Positions 1 to 7,408 of a stretch of 12,767 nt of DNA are shown piece after piece (position 1 is the stretch's first letter; every line of letters begins with the position of its first letter). Position numbers and translations under genes: made by a program. The stretch comes from an uncultured Bacteroidota bacterium (GTDB lineage Bacteria > Bacteroidota > Bacteroidia > Bacteroidales > P3). Where the stretch lies: the NCBI GenBank assembly GCA_900546465.1, contig URCX01000043.1, positions 1-12,767 on the forward strand, in the 5' to 3' direction. Under the pieces are notes generated by a model. The model was not told the origin of the DNA and ran no database searches. It worked only from the letters and a program-made list of their open reading frames with translations.

Positions 1-1
1 A

Positions 2-658
2 ATGTTCAACTTTACAAAAAAGAAAACCATCGTCCTCGGGTATGCTTCTTGCAAGCAAAGCAAAGGCTTATTCAACAAAATAGTTCAATACGACAACCTG
101 AGAACAGCCATAAATTACATAGGACTCGCCCTTTGCGGACAACCCTATATGGGAGACGGCAGAAATTTGGCATACAGAAAGGATTTATTCTTTAAGGCAG
201 GCGGATTTACCAAACATTACAACCTTACGCTTGGTGAAGATGACATCTTTATCAGCAGCGTAGCAAATTCGCAAAACACAACCGTTGCACTATCTCCCGA
301 AAGTTTCGTTACCTTTGAACAAAAACGTAATAAAAGCGATTGGAGAAAACTGAAAAAAGAAAGAATTGCAAGCCATCGTTTCTTCAAATTCAAACATAAA
401 TTCCTGCTTTCCCTACTGCCCCTATCGACTTTTTTGTTCTACGCCGGTGTAATAAGTCTTGCCTTTTTGGCGTTCCCATACCAATACATCATTCTTGCAT
501 TGGTATTGAAATTCATCTTGCAGATGGTCGTATATTTCAGAGTGTGCAAACGTTTAGGCGTAAAAAAAATACACCTTTTTGCACCATTGTTTGAAATATA
601 CTTCTTATTCTTCGATGCGAAAATGAGAATAATATCGTTGTTCAGCCGAAAAGCATAA
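2..658 (+). CDS. Family 2 glycosyltransferase, C-terminal part (5' end cut by window)
   Basis: This is the C-terminal part of a membrane-bound GT-A fold glycosyltransferase (GT2 type), expected to transfer a sugar from an activated donor to a surface glycan or lipid at the cytoplasmic membrane. Visible residues, counted from the first in-frame Met, are a YMGDGRNLAYRK block (49-60) and a GEDD acidic motif (78-81) at the place of the usual catalytic-base motif. A Trp/basic stretch follows (W114, then KKERIASHRFF, 118-128), matching the W..QK.R region of these enzymes. Two or three hydrophobic segments (about 134-180) and a hydrophobic tail (190-205) suggest membrane anchoring. The nucleotide-binding N-terminal half lies outside the window, so the Met at base 2 is probably internal. 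The stop shares one base with the start of the next gene (TAATG), so the two are probably translationally coupled. The substrate cannot be told. Confidence 0.8.
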   Translation: MFNFTKKKTIVLGYASCKQSKGLFNKIVQYDNLRTAINYIGLALCGQPYMGDGRNLAYRKDLFFKAGGFTKHYNLTLGEDDIFISSVANSQNTTVALSPESFVTFEQKRNKSDWRKLKKERIASHRFFKFKHKFLLSLLPLSTFLFYAGVISLAFLAFPYQYIILALVLKFILQMVVYFRVCKRLGVKKIHLFAPLFEIYFLFFDAKMRIISLFSRKA

Positions 659-1266
659 TGAAAGCAAATTGCAATCTGTCGGATAAAGCAAACAAAGATT
701 ACGAATTGGTAATCAAAGCAAGAGACGAAGGCGATCAAAAAGCCTACGCCGCCTTGATGAAAGCATATAGAGACCCTGTATATTATATGCTTTTGAAGAT
801 GACGGGCAGCATAACCGATGCAGAAGACTTAACCATAGAAGCCTTCGGCAAAGCTTTCAGAGCAATCGACTCTTATACTCCAAACTTTGCGTTTAGTACC
901 TGGTTGTTTCGCATAGCCACCAACAACTGCATAGATTTCATCAGAAAGAAACGTACCATTACCGTTTCGATGGACAACCTTTATACAGATATTGACGGAG
1001 AAGAAAGAGGCATAAACATAGCCTCCGAAAACCTCGATCCGGAAGAAAGTATTATAGACAGACAAAAGAAAGCCGCCATGCGGGATATTGTATCCCGTTT
1101 GAAGCCTCATTACAGGATTTTGATAGAACTGCGATACTTCGATGAAAAAACCTACGAAGAAATTTCCGAACAACTGCAAATGCCTATAGGAACGGTCAAA
1201 GCCAAGCTCTTTCGAGCGAAAGAATTCCTTTTGCAGTTGGTGAAAAATTGCAAAGAACTACAATAA
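658..1266 (+). CDS. ECF-type RNA polymerase sigma factor (sigma-70 family)
   Basis: The protein is a 202-residue sigma factor with only regions 2 and 4, as in the extracytoplasmic-function class. It would direct RNA polymerase to a small promoter set. Region 2 is seen at about 26-100: D55AEDLTIEAFGKAF, then FSTWLFRIATNNCIDFIRKKR, the core-binding and -10-reading helices. An acidic linker follows (about 105-138). Region 4 lies at about 140-192 and ends in the helix-turn-helix TYEEISEQLQMPIGTVKAKL (165-184). It overlaps the glycosyltransferase stop by one base and is followed after 7 bases by an acetyltransferase gene. No anti-sigma gene or zinc-binding ASD motif is next to it in this window, so how its activity is held in check is not visible. 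The family call is firm. The target genes are unknown. Confidence 0.93.
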   Translation: MKANCNLSDKANKDYELVIKARDEGDQKAYAALMKAYRDPVYYMLLKMTGSITDAEDLTIEAFGKAFRAIDSYTPNFAFSTWLFRIATNNCIDFIRKKRTITVSMDNLYTDIDGEERGINIASENLDPEESIIDRQKKAAMRDIVSRLKPHYRILIELRYFDEKTYEEISEQLQMPIGTVKAKLFRAKEFLLQLVKNCKELQ

Positions 1267-1273
1267 TTTCATT

Positions 1274-1840
1274 ATGACAGCAATATCCTTACAGCCATTG
1301 TACCCTCTCGGCTGCAAAACCAAGCAAGAGGACGAAGCCACGGCAAGACATATTTACGAAACCTCCTTTCCCGAAGATGAAAGAAGAGATTTCTCACAAA
1401 TGAAGCCACTCTCGGAAAAAGCCCCCTTTGTGTTCAACCTCATAAAAGCAGAGGACGACCAAGTCATAGGCATAATAAGCCTTTGGAACTTCGATACATT
1501 CACCTATATCGAACATTTTGCCATATCCGATGTCATAAGAGGAAAGGGAACAGGCTCCAAGGTATTGCAGCTTTTGAAAAGCAAGACACAAACCCCTATA
1601 ATCTTTGAAGTGGAATTGCCACAAACGCAACAAGCACGCCGACGCATAGAATTTTACCGCCGTCATGACTTTGACATACAGCCCTACAAATACATACAAC
1701 CACCATACGACAAAACCAAACAAAGCCTCGAAATGCACATCATGACTAACCTGAATACACAGCCGGACAAAGCAACATTCGACCATATAGTCCGAACACT
1801 ATATATCTACGTCTATCAACTCTCCACCGCTAAGAAATAA
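1274..1840 (+). CDS. GNAT-family N-acetyltransferase
   Basis: The 188-residue protein has the GNAT fold, which moves an acetyl group from acetyl-CoA to an amine. The acetyl-CoA pyrophosphate-binding motif A is seen as IEHFAISDVIRGKGTGSKVL (79-98), with the R-G-K-G-T-G loop. Motif B follows with FYRRHDF (127-133). The N-terminal part, including HIYETSFPEDERR (26-38), resembles the leading strand and helices common in Bacteroidetes members. The substrate (protein N-terminus, small amine or antibiotic) cannot be inferred. No Shine-Dalgarno sequence precedes the ATG, as is usual in this phylum. It is the last gene of the rightward glycosyltransferase-sigma operon. A strong hairpin with a T-run lies 47-88 bases downstream. 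Confidence 0.82.
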   Translation: MTAISLQPLYPLGCKTKQEDEATARHIYETSFPEDERRDFSQMKPLSEKAPFVFNLIKAEDDQVIGIISLWNFDTFTYIEHFAISDVIRGKGTGSKVLQLLKSKTQTPIIFEVELPQTQQARRRIEFYRRHDFDIQPYKYIQPPYDKTKQSLEMHIMTNLNTQPDKATFDHIVRTLYIYVYQLSTAKK

Positions 1841-1886
1841 CCCTCTATCCCTAATCTAACCCAATCGAAAGGCGTTTCGTGATAAA

Positions 1887-1928
1887 TAAAACGCCGTTCC
1901 GGAAAATTCTTTCGGCGTTTTAATTTTT
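1887..1928 (+). terminator. Rho-independent terminator of the sigma/GNAT operon
   Basis: A 10-bp stem pairs 1887-1896 (TAAAACGCCG) with 1913-1922 (CGGCGTTTTA) around a 16-base loop, and five Ts follow at 1924-1928. It sits 47 bases after the acetyltransferase stop on the rightward strand. The left arm could instead pair with GGCGTTT at 1871-1877, so two alternative folds exist. The stem is made from the cores of two 21-bp repeat units. Confidence 0.65.
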
Positions 1929-1942
1929 CAGAACGGTGTTTC

Positions 1943-1983
1943 AAAAACGGAAACGGCTGTTTCCTTTCAACGAAACAGCCGTT
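1943..1983 (-). terminator. Rho-independent terminator of the uvrD-murA operon
   Basis: A perfect 12-bp stem pairs AACGGCTGTTTC (1952-1963) with GAAACAGCCGTT (1972-1983) around an 8-base loop. Read leftward, it begins 19 bases after the stop of the arginase-fold gene, and a run of five Ts (A-run at 1943-1947 on the plus strand) follows the stem after four bases. The hairpin is formed by the last two units of the 21-bp repeat array. Confidence 0.65.
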
Positions 1984-2001
1984 GTATAATTCTGTTGTGC
2001 T

Positions 2002-3174
2002 TTACAGATTGAGTTTGTTGTATGCCAATAACCATCTTTCGGGGACTCTTCCTTCCATTGCTTCTTCGTAATCTTTGAAAGTACAAGGTACAAGAAAATG
2101 ACGGAGGTATTTCTCTTGCATTTCGCCGGGGCAGGAGACTTGCATCCACCATCGTTCGCTTTTCTTGCTTTTGAAAAAGATTATGGTCATATCGTTAGGC
2201 ATAAGGACGCTGAATTTATAATAGTTCTTGGTGTCTTTGTACGGAAAATCGTTCTTACGCCAGTTGTATCCCTCGATGAAGTACCAGAGGGCGTGCGATA
2301 TAATTTGGGCTGTGCGGCGGTTATTGTCTTTTTTCTCGTCATAGTTATATATTCCGACCGAAGTAAGTTTGTCGCTCATGCCTGCGAAATTGAGTATCTT
2401 GCAAAACTCCTCGCCGTATAGTCCGTGCGGATTGTCGCTGCATGGAGAGTCTGAGGCTCTTATTACTCCAATATCCGCTATCAGCATATCGGCATTGCGG
2501 ATAAGGGGTTCGGTTTGTTCGACTTGGTTCTGTATTTCGCCCAAACGGTATATTTCGAACTTCATTTGCTGCATTAAATCTATGGCTTCCGGTGCCACAA
2601 GGTATGTCTGGTAGGCTGCATGGGTGTAATTGAAGAGATAGTTGGGTTGATTGCAGAAAATATAAGTCAGATAGTTATCAACGTTCATCTCAGCGTTCAA
2701 ATCCTTGAAGTCGAATTTGCTGTCGAGATTGAAGATGTTTATTATCTGTCCTATTTGTTCGTATGCCTTATAGTTCCCTGCCGCCATATCGTTGTCGCCT
2801 CCCAAGATGACGGGTATGATTCGGTTTTGAAAGAGGGTACTGCATACTTCTGCCAAAGCGGAATAGGTATCGTTGCGTGTTTTGCCTCTTTGCAGATTGC
2901 CAAGGTCAAGGATTTTTATGCGTTTGCGGTGTTGTTTGAGTTTGTAAAACTCTTTCCTTATGGTGTCTGCCGCATAAGTTTGTTCCTTTGTCGTATCGGT
3001 TTCGCTGCTTCCTACTCCTATAATCGCCATATCGGCTATTATGTTTTTCAAGTCTCCTTTGAAAGTTTGAGAGAGACTGTTTGTATTGATGATTTTGGCG
3101 ATACTGTCATCTTCAAGCTCGTTTAAGCCCAAACGTTCCGTATCTATGGGTTTGAAGTATATGCTTATATCCAT
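2002..3174 (-). CDS. Arginase/formimidoylglutamase-fold protein with degenerate metal site
   Basis: The 390-residue protein follows the ureohydrolase (arginase, agmatinase, formimidoylglutamase) fold, whose active members cleave guanidino or formimino groups with two Mn ions. Recognisable landmarks are VILGGDND (122-129), where the family has GGDHS; FNLDSKFDF (148-156), in place of DAHxDxR; and LIADIGVIRASDSP (231-244), in place of SxDxDxxDP. The His of the first block and the His of the second are absent, and the third keeps only one Asp of its pair. A two-metal centre is therefore doubtful and the protein may not be a hydrolase. The C-terminal region (WWMQV, 342-346, and VPERWLLAYNKL, 377-388) looks well kept. 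It is the last gene of the uvrD-DUF4290-murA operon, 11 bases after murA. Automatic annotation as a formimidoylglutamase would be unsafe. Confidence 0.72.
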   Translation of the reverse strand: MDISIYFKPIDTERLGLNELEDDSIAKIINTNSLSQTFKGDLKNIIADMAIIGVGSSETDTTKEQTYAADTIRKEFYKLKQHRKRIKILDLGNLQRGKTRNDTYSALAEVCSTLFQNRIIPVILGGDNDMAAGNYKAYEQIGQIINIFNLDSKFDFKDLNAEMNVDNYLTYIFCNQPNYLFNYTHAAYQTYLVAPEAIDLMQQMKFEIYRLGEIQNQVEQTEPLIRNADMLIADIGVIRASDSPCSDNPHGLYGEEFCKILNFAGMSDKLTSVGIYNYDEKKDNNRRTAQIISHALWYFIEGYNWRKNDFPYKDTKNYYKFSVLMPNDMTIIFFKSKKSERWWMQVSCPGEMQEKYLRHFLVPCTFKDYEEAMEGRVPERWLLAYNKLNL

Positions 3175-3185
3175 TTCGTTTCTTT

Positions 3186-4490
3186 TTATAATCTTCTGAT
3201 ATCGGCTCCGAGTTTGTTCAATCGAATGTCGATGTCCTGATAGCCGCGGTCTATTTGTTCAATATTGTCTATTATGCTTGTGCCTTCTGCTGATAGGGCT
3301 GCTATAAGCAAGGCTACTCCGGCTCTTATGTCCGGGGAGGTCATGCGAACGCCTCTCAATGGGTATTTTCTTTCGGAACCTATGACCGTTGCCCTGTGCG
3401 GGTCGCATAAGATGATTTGAGCTCCCATGTCTATCAGCTTATCAACGAAGAACAATCGGCTTTCAAACATCTTTTGGTGTATAAGCACACTGCCTTTTGC
3501 CTGTGTTGCCACCACTAAGGCTATGCTTATCAAATCCGGAGTAAATCCCGGCCATGGTGCATCGGATATACTCATTATGGAACCATCTACAAATTTTTCC
3601 ACTTCGTAGATGTCTTGTTGCGGAATGTGCAAATCGTCGTCTTTGACTTCGATTTTGATTCCGAGTTTTCTGAATGTGTCGGGAATAATGCCGAGTTGCT
3701 TTACATTGACTTGCTTTATTGTGATGTCGGAACGGGTCATTGCGGCGAGGCCTATGAAACTTCCGACCTCTATCATATCGGGAAGAAGTCTGTGTGTGCA
3801 ACCTTTGAGAGAGTCGATACCCTCAATGGTGAGCAGATTGCTTCCGACGCCGGATATTTTTGCCCCCATATTGTTGAGCATTGTGCAGAGTTGGAAAAGA
3901 TACGGTTCGCAAGCAGCGTTGAATATGGTTGTCGTTCCTTCCGCCATGCAGGCTGCCATGACTAAATTGGCTGTTCCCGTAACGGAAGCCTCGTCCAAAA
4001 GCATGTAGCATGCCTTCAAACGATCGCATTTCACTTCGTAAGCTCTGCTTTCGGGAGAATAGCTGAAATGTCCCCCCAATTTCTCGAAACCGAAGAAGTG
4101 TGTATCCAATCTTCTTCTGCCTATCTTATCACCCCCCGGGGTAGGAATGTGAGCTTTGCCGAAACGAGCCAACATGGGACCTACCAACATTATAGAGCCT
4201 CGCAGAGAGGAAGCCATCTGAGCATAACGCTCCGTATAGATGCGGTCTATTTCCACTCTGTCTGCTTGAAAGGTGTAAGTGTTTGCGGCAGGTTTGTGTA
4301 CCTTTACGCCGAGATATTCCAAAAGTTCTATTAACTTGTTTACGTCTCTTATGTTAGGTATATTTTCTATTGTAATTTCTTCATCACTTAGCAAAACCGC
4401 ACAAATTACTTGCAAGGCTTCGTTTTTTGCACCTTGCGGCACTATCTCTCCGCTGAGGATTTTACCGCCTGTTATTTCAAAAGAACTCAT
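3186..4490 (-). CDS. murA: UDP-N-acetylglucosamine 1-carboxyvinyltransferase (MurA), Asp active-site form
   Basis: MurA adds enolpyruvate from PEP to UDP-GlcNAc, the first committed cytoplasmic step of peptidoglycan synthesis. The 434 residues cover the whole EPSP-synthase-like fold. Visible landmarks are AKN (21-23, substrate-binding Lys-Asn), the mobile active-site loop PGGDKIGRRRLDTHF (118-132), WPGFTPDL (313-320) with the catalytic Asp at 319, ESRLFFVDKL (343-352) with its Arg, and SPDIRAGVALLIA (385-397) with the PEP-loop Arg. The loop residue equal to E. coli Cys115 is Asp121. Asp at this place keeps activity but removes the thiol that fosfomycin alkylates, as known in Mycobacterium and Chlamydia. 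The gene starts 3 bases after the DUF4290 gene stop and is followed after 11 bases by the arginase-fold gene. The identification is firm. Confidence 0.96.
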   Translation of the reverse strand: MSSFEITGGKILSGEIVPQGAKNEALQVICAVLLSDEEITIENIPNIRDVNKLIELLEYLGVKVHKPAANTYTFQADRVEIDRIYTERYAQMASSLRGSIMLVGPMLARFGKAHIPTPGGDKIGRRRLDTHFFGFEKLGGHFSYSPESRAYEVKCDRLKACYMLLDEASVTGTANLVMAACMAEGTTTIFNAACEPYLFQLCTMLNNMGAKISGVGSNLLTIEGIDSLKGCTHRLLPDMIEVGSFIGLAAMTRSDITIKQVNVKQLGIIPDTFRKLGIKIEVKDDDLHIPQQDIYEVEKFVDGSIMSISDAPWPGFTPDLISIALVVATQAKGSVLIHQKMFESRLFFVDKLIDMGAQIILCDPHRATVIGSERKYPLRGVRMTSPDIRAGVALLIAALSAEGTSIIDNIEQIDRGYQDIDIRLNKLGADIRRL

Positions 4491-4493
4491 GCT

Positions 4494-5123
4494 TTATTTT
4501 TTCTGTCTGTTGTTTGTCTTTTTTCTGTTGCCTTGTTGGAGATGATTTTTGGCTTTTACTTGCGAATGATTATTCAAAAGTCTCTTTGTGCTGAGGAGTT
4601 TGAAGTCTTCTTGCAATTTCAACTGACCGTGAGAAAGCTGTTCAAAGTGTTTCAAAATCATTTCATCATCACAACTGTTCACGTTCCATTGTAAATAAGC
4701 CTTTTTCAAGTATTGGGCAATCATTCCTATAAGAACGTTTTTCTCCTCACCCTCCGGCATGGTGATAACCTTATCGATGACGTTTTCTATCAGCTTTCCG
4801 TATGGACGAAAACGTATCATGGAACTCTTATAAGCCAATCTCTCCGGTTTGGTATCCAATTCCTCTTTCACCGGTTTGGGGTAGGGAGAGTCCACGTCCA
4901 AACGATAGTCCGACATAATGAACAAATGATCCCAAAGTTTATGCTTGTAATCGCTTAATTCTTTCACTGAAGGATTTACCTGAGCCATGGCATTTATGAT
5001 TATGCCGGCAAAAGCAGTCCTCTTCTCTCTGTCCTCTATCGTTAAGGCGTAATCAACCAAGCCTTGTACATTACGACCGTATTCCGGTATGTTTAACTTT
5101 TCTCTCTCTGTGTTATATTTCAT
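4494..5123 (-). CDS. DUF4290 domain protein
   Basis: This 209-residue protein belongs to a family of unknown function that is common in Bacteroidetes and typically found directly upstream of murA, as here. The N-terminal stretch MKYNTEREKLNIPEYGRNVQ (1-20) and the helical body to about residue 165 match the family pattern. This body includes the segment around WDHLFIMSDYRLDVDSPYP (64-82). The last 35-40 residues are a Lys/Arg/Asn/Gln-rich tail, probably disordered and possibly able to bind nucleic acid or an acidic partner. No signal peptide or membrane segment is seen, so it is likely cytoplasmic. Its start overlaps the helicase stop by four bases (ATGA), and its stop is 3 bases before the murA start, which points to coupled translation. 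Its function is not known. Confidence 0.85.
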   Translation of the reverse strand: MKYNTEREKLNIPEYGRNVQGLVDYALTIEDREKRTAFAGIIINAMAQVNPSVKELSDYKHKLWDHLFIMSDYRLDVDSPYPKPVKEELDTKPERLAYKSSMIRFRPYGKLIENVIDKVITMPEGEEKNVLIGMIAQYLKKAYLQWNVNSCDDEMILKHFEQLSHGQLKLQEDFKLLSTKRLLNNHSQVKAKNHLQQGNRKKTNNRQKK

Positions 5124-7408
5124 TTTGTGTACTTTTTCAGTTTCGCAAATTTCAAAATCAAAGTTTTCTCTCCGTTATCGACAAAATCGACAACGGCTTT
5201 GCTATCGGCTCCCTTGCCTTCCATGCTTATTATTGTCCCTTTGCCGAATTTATTATGGTAAACTTCTTCGCCTACTATACACTTTGCCGGCTCGGTGAAC
5301 TCACTTGCGTTCTCTTCTCTTCTTTCCGCTTTCTTGGTGTAAAGATTGCTTTTGAGGCTTGTGATAGGTTTACGTTTGCTTTCAAAGAGAGGTAAAACTT
5401 TCTTGGGCTTTTCCTCTCCGAATGCAGGCAGTTGTCTCTTGCCGTTCGGGCAATCCAAATATTCTTTGGCTATATCGTCAATAAACCTGCTCTTTTCCGA
5501 AAAGATGATTTGCCCGTATTTATATCTCATCGTGGCACAACTTAGCGTAACGCTTTGCTTTGCTCTGGTCAGAGCAACATAAAACAAACGTCTTTCCTCT
5601 TCTGTGTCAGTTCTTGAAGCAAGGCTGAGAGTGGAAGGAAACAAATTCTCCTCCATTCCGACAATAAACACATCTTCAAACTCCAATCCTTTGGAAGAAT
5701 GTATCGTCATAAGGCTTACGCAGTTCGTATCGTCCTCCTCTTTGTCCGAATCAGTCAACAGGGAAATCCTTTGCAGAAATACATCCAAGGTTTTATCCTC
5801 CACGGAAATCTCCTCACCGGTCAATTCATCTATTATATTCTCCTCTTCTGCCTCCGTGAACGATTGCAAGGCGGCAAGTAATTCTTCTATATTCTTAACT
5901 CTGTCTTCCTCAGTGTTCAAGGTCTCGATAATCCTGCTTTGCCGTATAATCTTCTCGCCCAACTCAAAGGCGTTATCCGTATAAAGTAAAGAAGAAAAAG
6001 CTCCTATCATTGAACAGAAATCCCGCAACTTCGCAACAGCCGAAGACGTCAAACCGTGTTCGGAAAGATTATCCGCATAAACCGCCTCGAACAAAGAACA
6101 ATCCAAAGCATCGGCAGCTATATGCAACCTGTCCATACTGGTTTGCCCAATACCCCTTGCCGGATAATTCACAATCCTCACAAACGCCTCATCGTCCTTA
6201 TTATTTACCACCAAACGCATATAAGCCAATACGTCCTTGATTTCCTTTCGCGAATAGAAAGACGTGCCGCCATAAAGCCTGTACGGAATATTCTTCAACC
6301 TCAAAGCATCTTCAAATGCTCTCGATTGACTGTTCGTTCTGTACAATATGGCAAAATCGCTGTATGCACAACCTTCCGTCATCTTCTGCTTTATCCTGTT
6401 GCAAACGAACTCCGCTTCCGCCTTATCGCTTTCCAGAGAACGAAATTCGATCTTGTTACCCTCAGGGTTGTCTGTCCATACAGTCTTCTTTATTTGCTCT
6501 ATATTCTTTTCAATAACAGAATTGGCAGCATTCACAATATTACCCGTAGAACGGTAATTCTTTTCCAACTTAAAAAGATGTACATTATCGTAATCCTTCT
6601 TGAACTTCAAAATATTTTGAATGTTCGCACCCCTGAACGCATATATACTCTGAGCATCATCACCCACAACACAGATATTGCCATGCCTTGAAGCCAAAGC
6701 CTTCACAATAGCATACTGAGCATGGTTTGTATCCTGATACTCGTCAACCATTATATAACGAAACCTCTGCTTATATTTCTCTGCCACATCTGGAGCCATT
6801 AGCAACAACTTATACATATTGAAAAGCAAGTCATCGAAATCCATAGCCATATTCTTTCGCAACCTCTTCTCATATTCCACGAATATTTCCGCCATTGCAG
6901 GCCTGCCAGCCACAGCATCTTCCGAGCGGAACGACACATCTTCCATATACTCCGATGCCGAGACAAGAGAACTCTTAGCCTTGGAAATACGATCGGCAAT
7001 GGAAGAAAGATTATATGCCTTATTATCCAAGCCCATATCCTTGACAACGGATTTCAAAAGCGACTTGCTGTCGGAAGTATCGTAGATAACAAAGTTCTTC
7101 ACATAGCCCAACTTCTCCGCCTCCAACCTCAAAATTCTGGCAAACACAGAGTGGAAAGTCCCCATAAGAATAGCCTTGGCTTTATCACCAATCAAGGAAA
7201 CAATTCTCTCCTTCATTTCCTTTGCGGCTTTGTTTGTGAAAGTCAAAACCAAAATAGAATAAGGCGACGCACCACATTCCAAAAGGTGAGCCACCCTGTA
7301 AGTCAACGTACGGGTCTTACCCGAACCCGCCCCCGCAACAATCATGACAGCCCCCTCACATTGAGCAGCCGCCACACGTTGTTGTTCATTCAATTCGTCC
7401 AAAAGCAT
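5120..7408 (-). CDS. uvrD: UvrD/PcrA-type superfamily 1A DNA helicase
   Basis: This is a 3'-5' ATP-dependent DNA helicase of excision and mismatch repair and of removing proteins from DNA. All SF1A motifs are visible, numbered from the ATG: Q motif LNEQQRVA (6-13), Walker A GAGSGKT (26-32), Ia LTFTNKAAKEMKER (55-68), Walker B DEYQD (222-226), motif III VVGDDAQSIYAFRGA (247-261), IV region ILYRTNSQSR (354-363), V TIHSSKGLEFEDVF (567-580) and VI EERRLFYVALTRAK (604-617). The C-terminal tail (about 710-757, GEEVYHNKFGKGTI) is the Tudor-like RNA-polymerase-binding module of PcrA/UvrD. A longer frame begins at a TTG six bases upstream (7414). The ATG at 7408 is preferred because it puts MLLDELNEQQ at the family's usual beginning. 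It is the first gene of the four-gene leftward operon and overlaps the next gene by ATGA. Confidence 0.95.
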   Translation of the reverse strand: MLLDELNEQQRVAAAQCEGAVMIVAGAGSGKTRTLTYRVAHLLECGASPYSILVLTFTNKAAKEMKERIVSLIGDKAKAILMGTFHSVFARILRLEAEKLGYVKNFVIYDTSDSKSLLKSVVKDMGLDNKAYNLSSIADRISKAKSSLVSASEYMEDVSFRSEDAVAGRPAMAEIFVEYEKRLRKNMAMDFDDLLFNMYKLLLMAPDVAEKYKQRFRYIMVDEYQDTNHAQYAIVKALASRHGNICVVGDDAQSIYAFRGANIQNILKFKKDYDNVHLFKLEKNYRSTGNIVNAANSVIEKNIEQIKKTVWTDNPEGNKIEFRSLESDKAEAEFVCNRIKQKMTEGCAYSDFAILYRTNSQSRAFEDALRLKNIPYRLYGGTSFYSRKEIKDVLAYMRLVVNNKDDEAFVRIVNYPARGIGQTSMDRLHIAADALDCSLFEAVYADNLSEHGLTSSAVAKLRDFCSMIGAFSSLLYTDNAFELGEKIIRQSRIIETLNTEEDRVKNIEELLAALQSFTEAEEENIIDELTGEEISVEDKTLDVFLQRISLLTDSDKEEDDTNCVSLMTIHSSKGLEFEDVFIVGMEENLFPSTLSLASRTDTEEERRLFYVALTRAKQSVTLSCATMRYKYGQIIFSEKSRFIDDIAKEYLDCPNGKRQLPAFGEEKPKKVLPLFESKRKPITSLKSNLYTKKAERREENASEFTEPAKCIVGEEVYHNKFGKGTIISMEGKGADSKAVVDFVDNGEKTLILKFAKLKKYTK

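Larger units (their letters stand above)
1858..1983. repeat. Six tandem 21-bp units with palindromic core, intergenic
   Basis: The gap between two convergent operons can be cut into six consecutive 21-base units starting at 1858, 1879, 1900, 1921, 1942 and 1963. Each ends in a variant of the 5-1-5 palindrome AAACGSCGTTT (S = C or G). In order the cores are AAAGGCGTTTC, AAACGCCGTTC, TTTCGGCGTTT, GAACGGTGTTT, AACGGCTGTTT and AAACAGCCGTT. The front half of each unit is A/T-rich and less conserved. The units abut with no spacers, so this is not a CRISPR array. The same unit occurs in-frame inside a coding gene at 11537-11620. Pairing between neighbouring cores makes the hairpins listed as terminators. 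Later units diverge from the consensus, as expected for an old array. The periodicity is seen directly. A function beyond termination is not shown. Confidence 0.75.

Noticed and set aside
1858..1983. CRISPR array
   Set aside because: The 21-base units abut directly with no unique spacers, diverge along the array, and no cas gene is in the window.
2620..3126. 168-codon hydrophobic open frame on the plus strand
   Set aside because: It is fully antisense to the arginase-fold gene, with the hydrophobic composition that antisense frames of such genes often show.
2002..3174. Calling the gene a functional arginase or formimidoylglutamase
   Set aside because: Key metal-binding His and Asp residues of the family blocks are missing, so only the fold-level call is safe.
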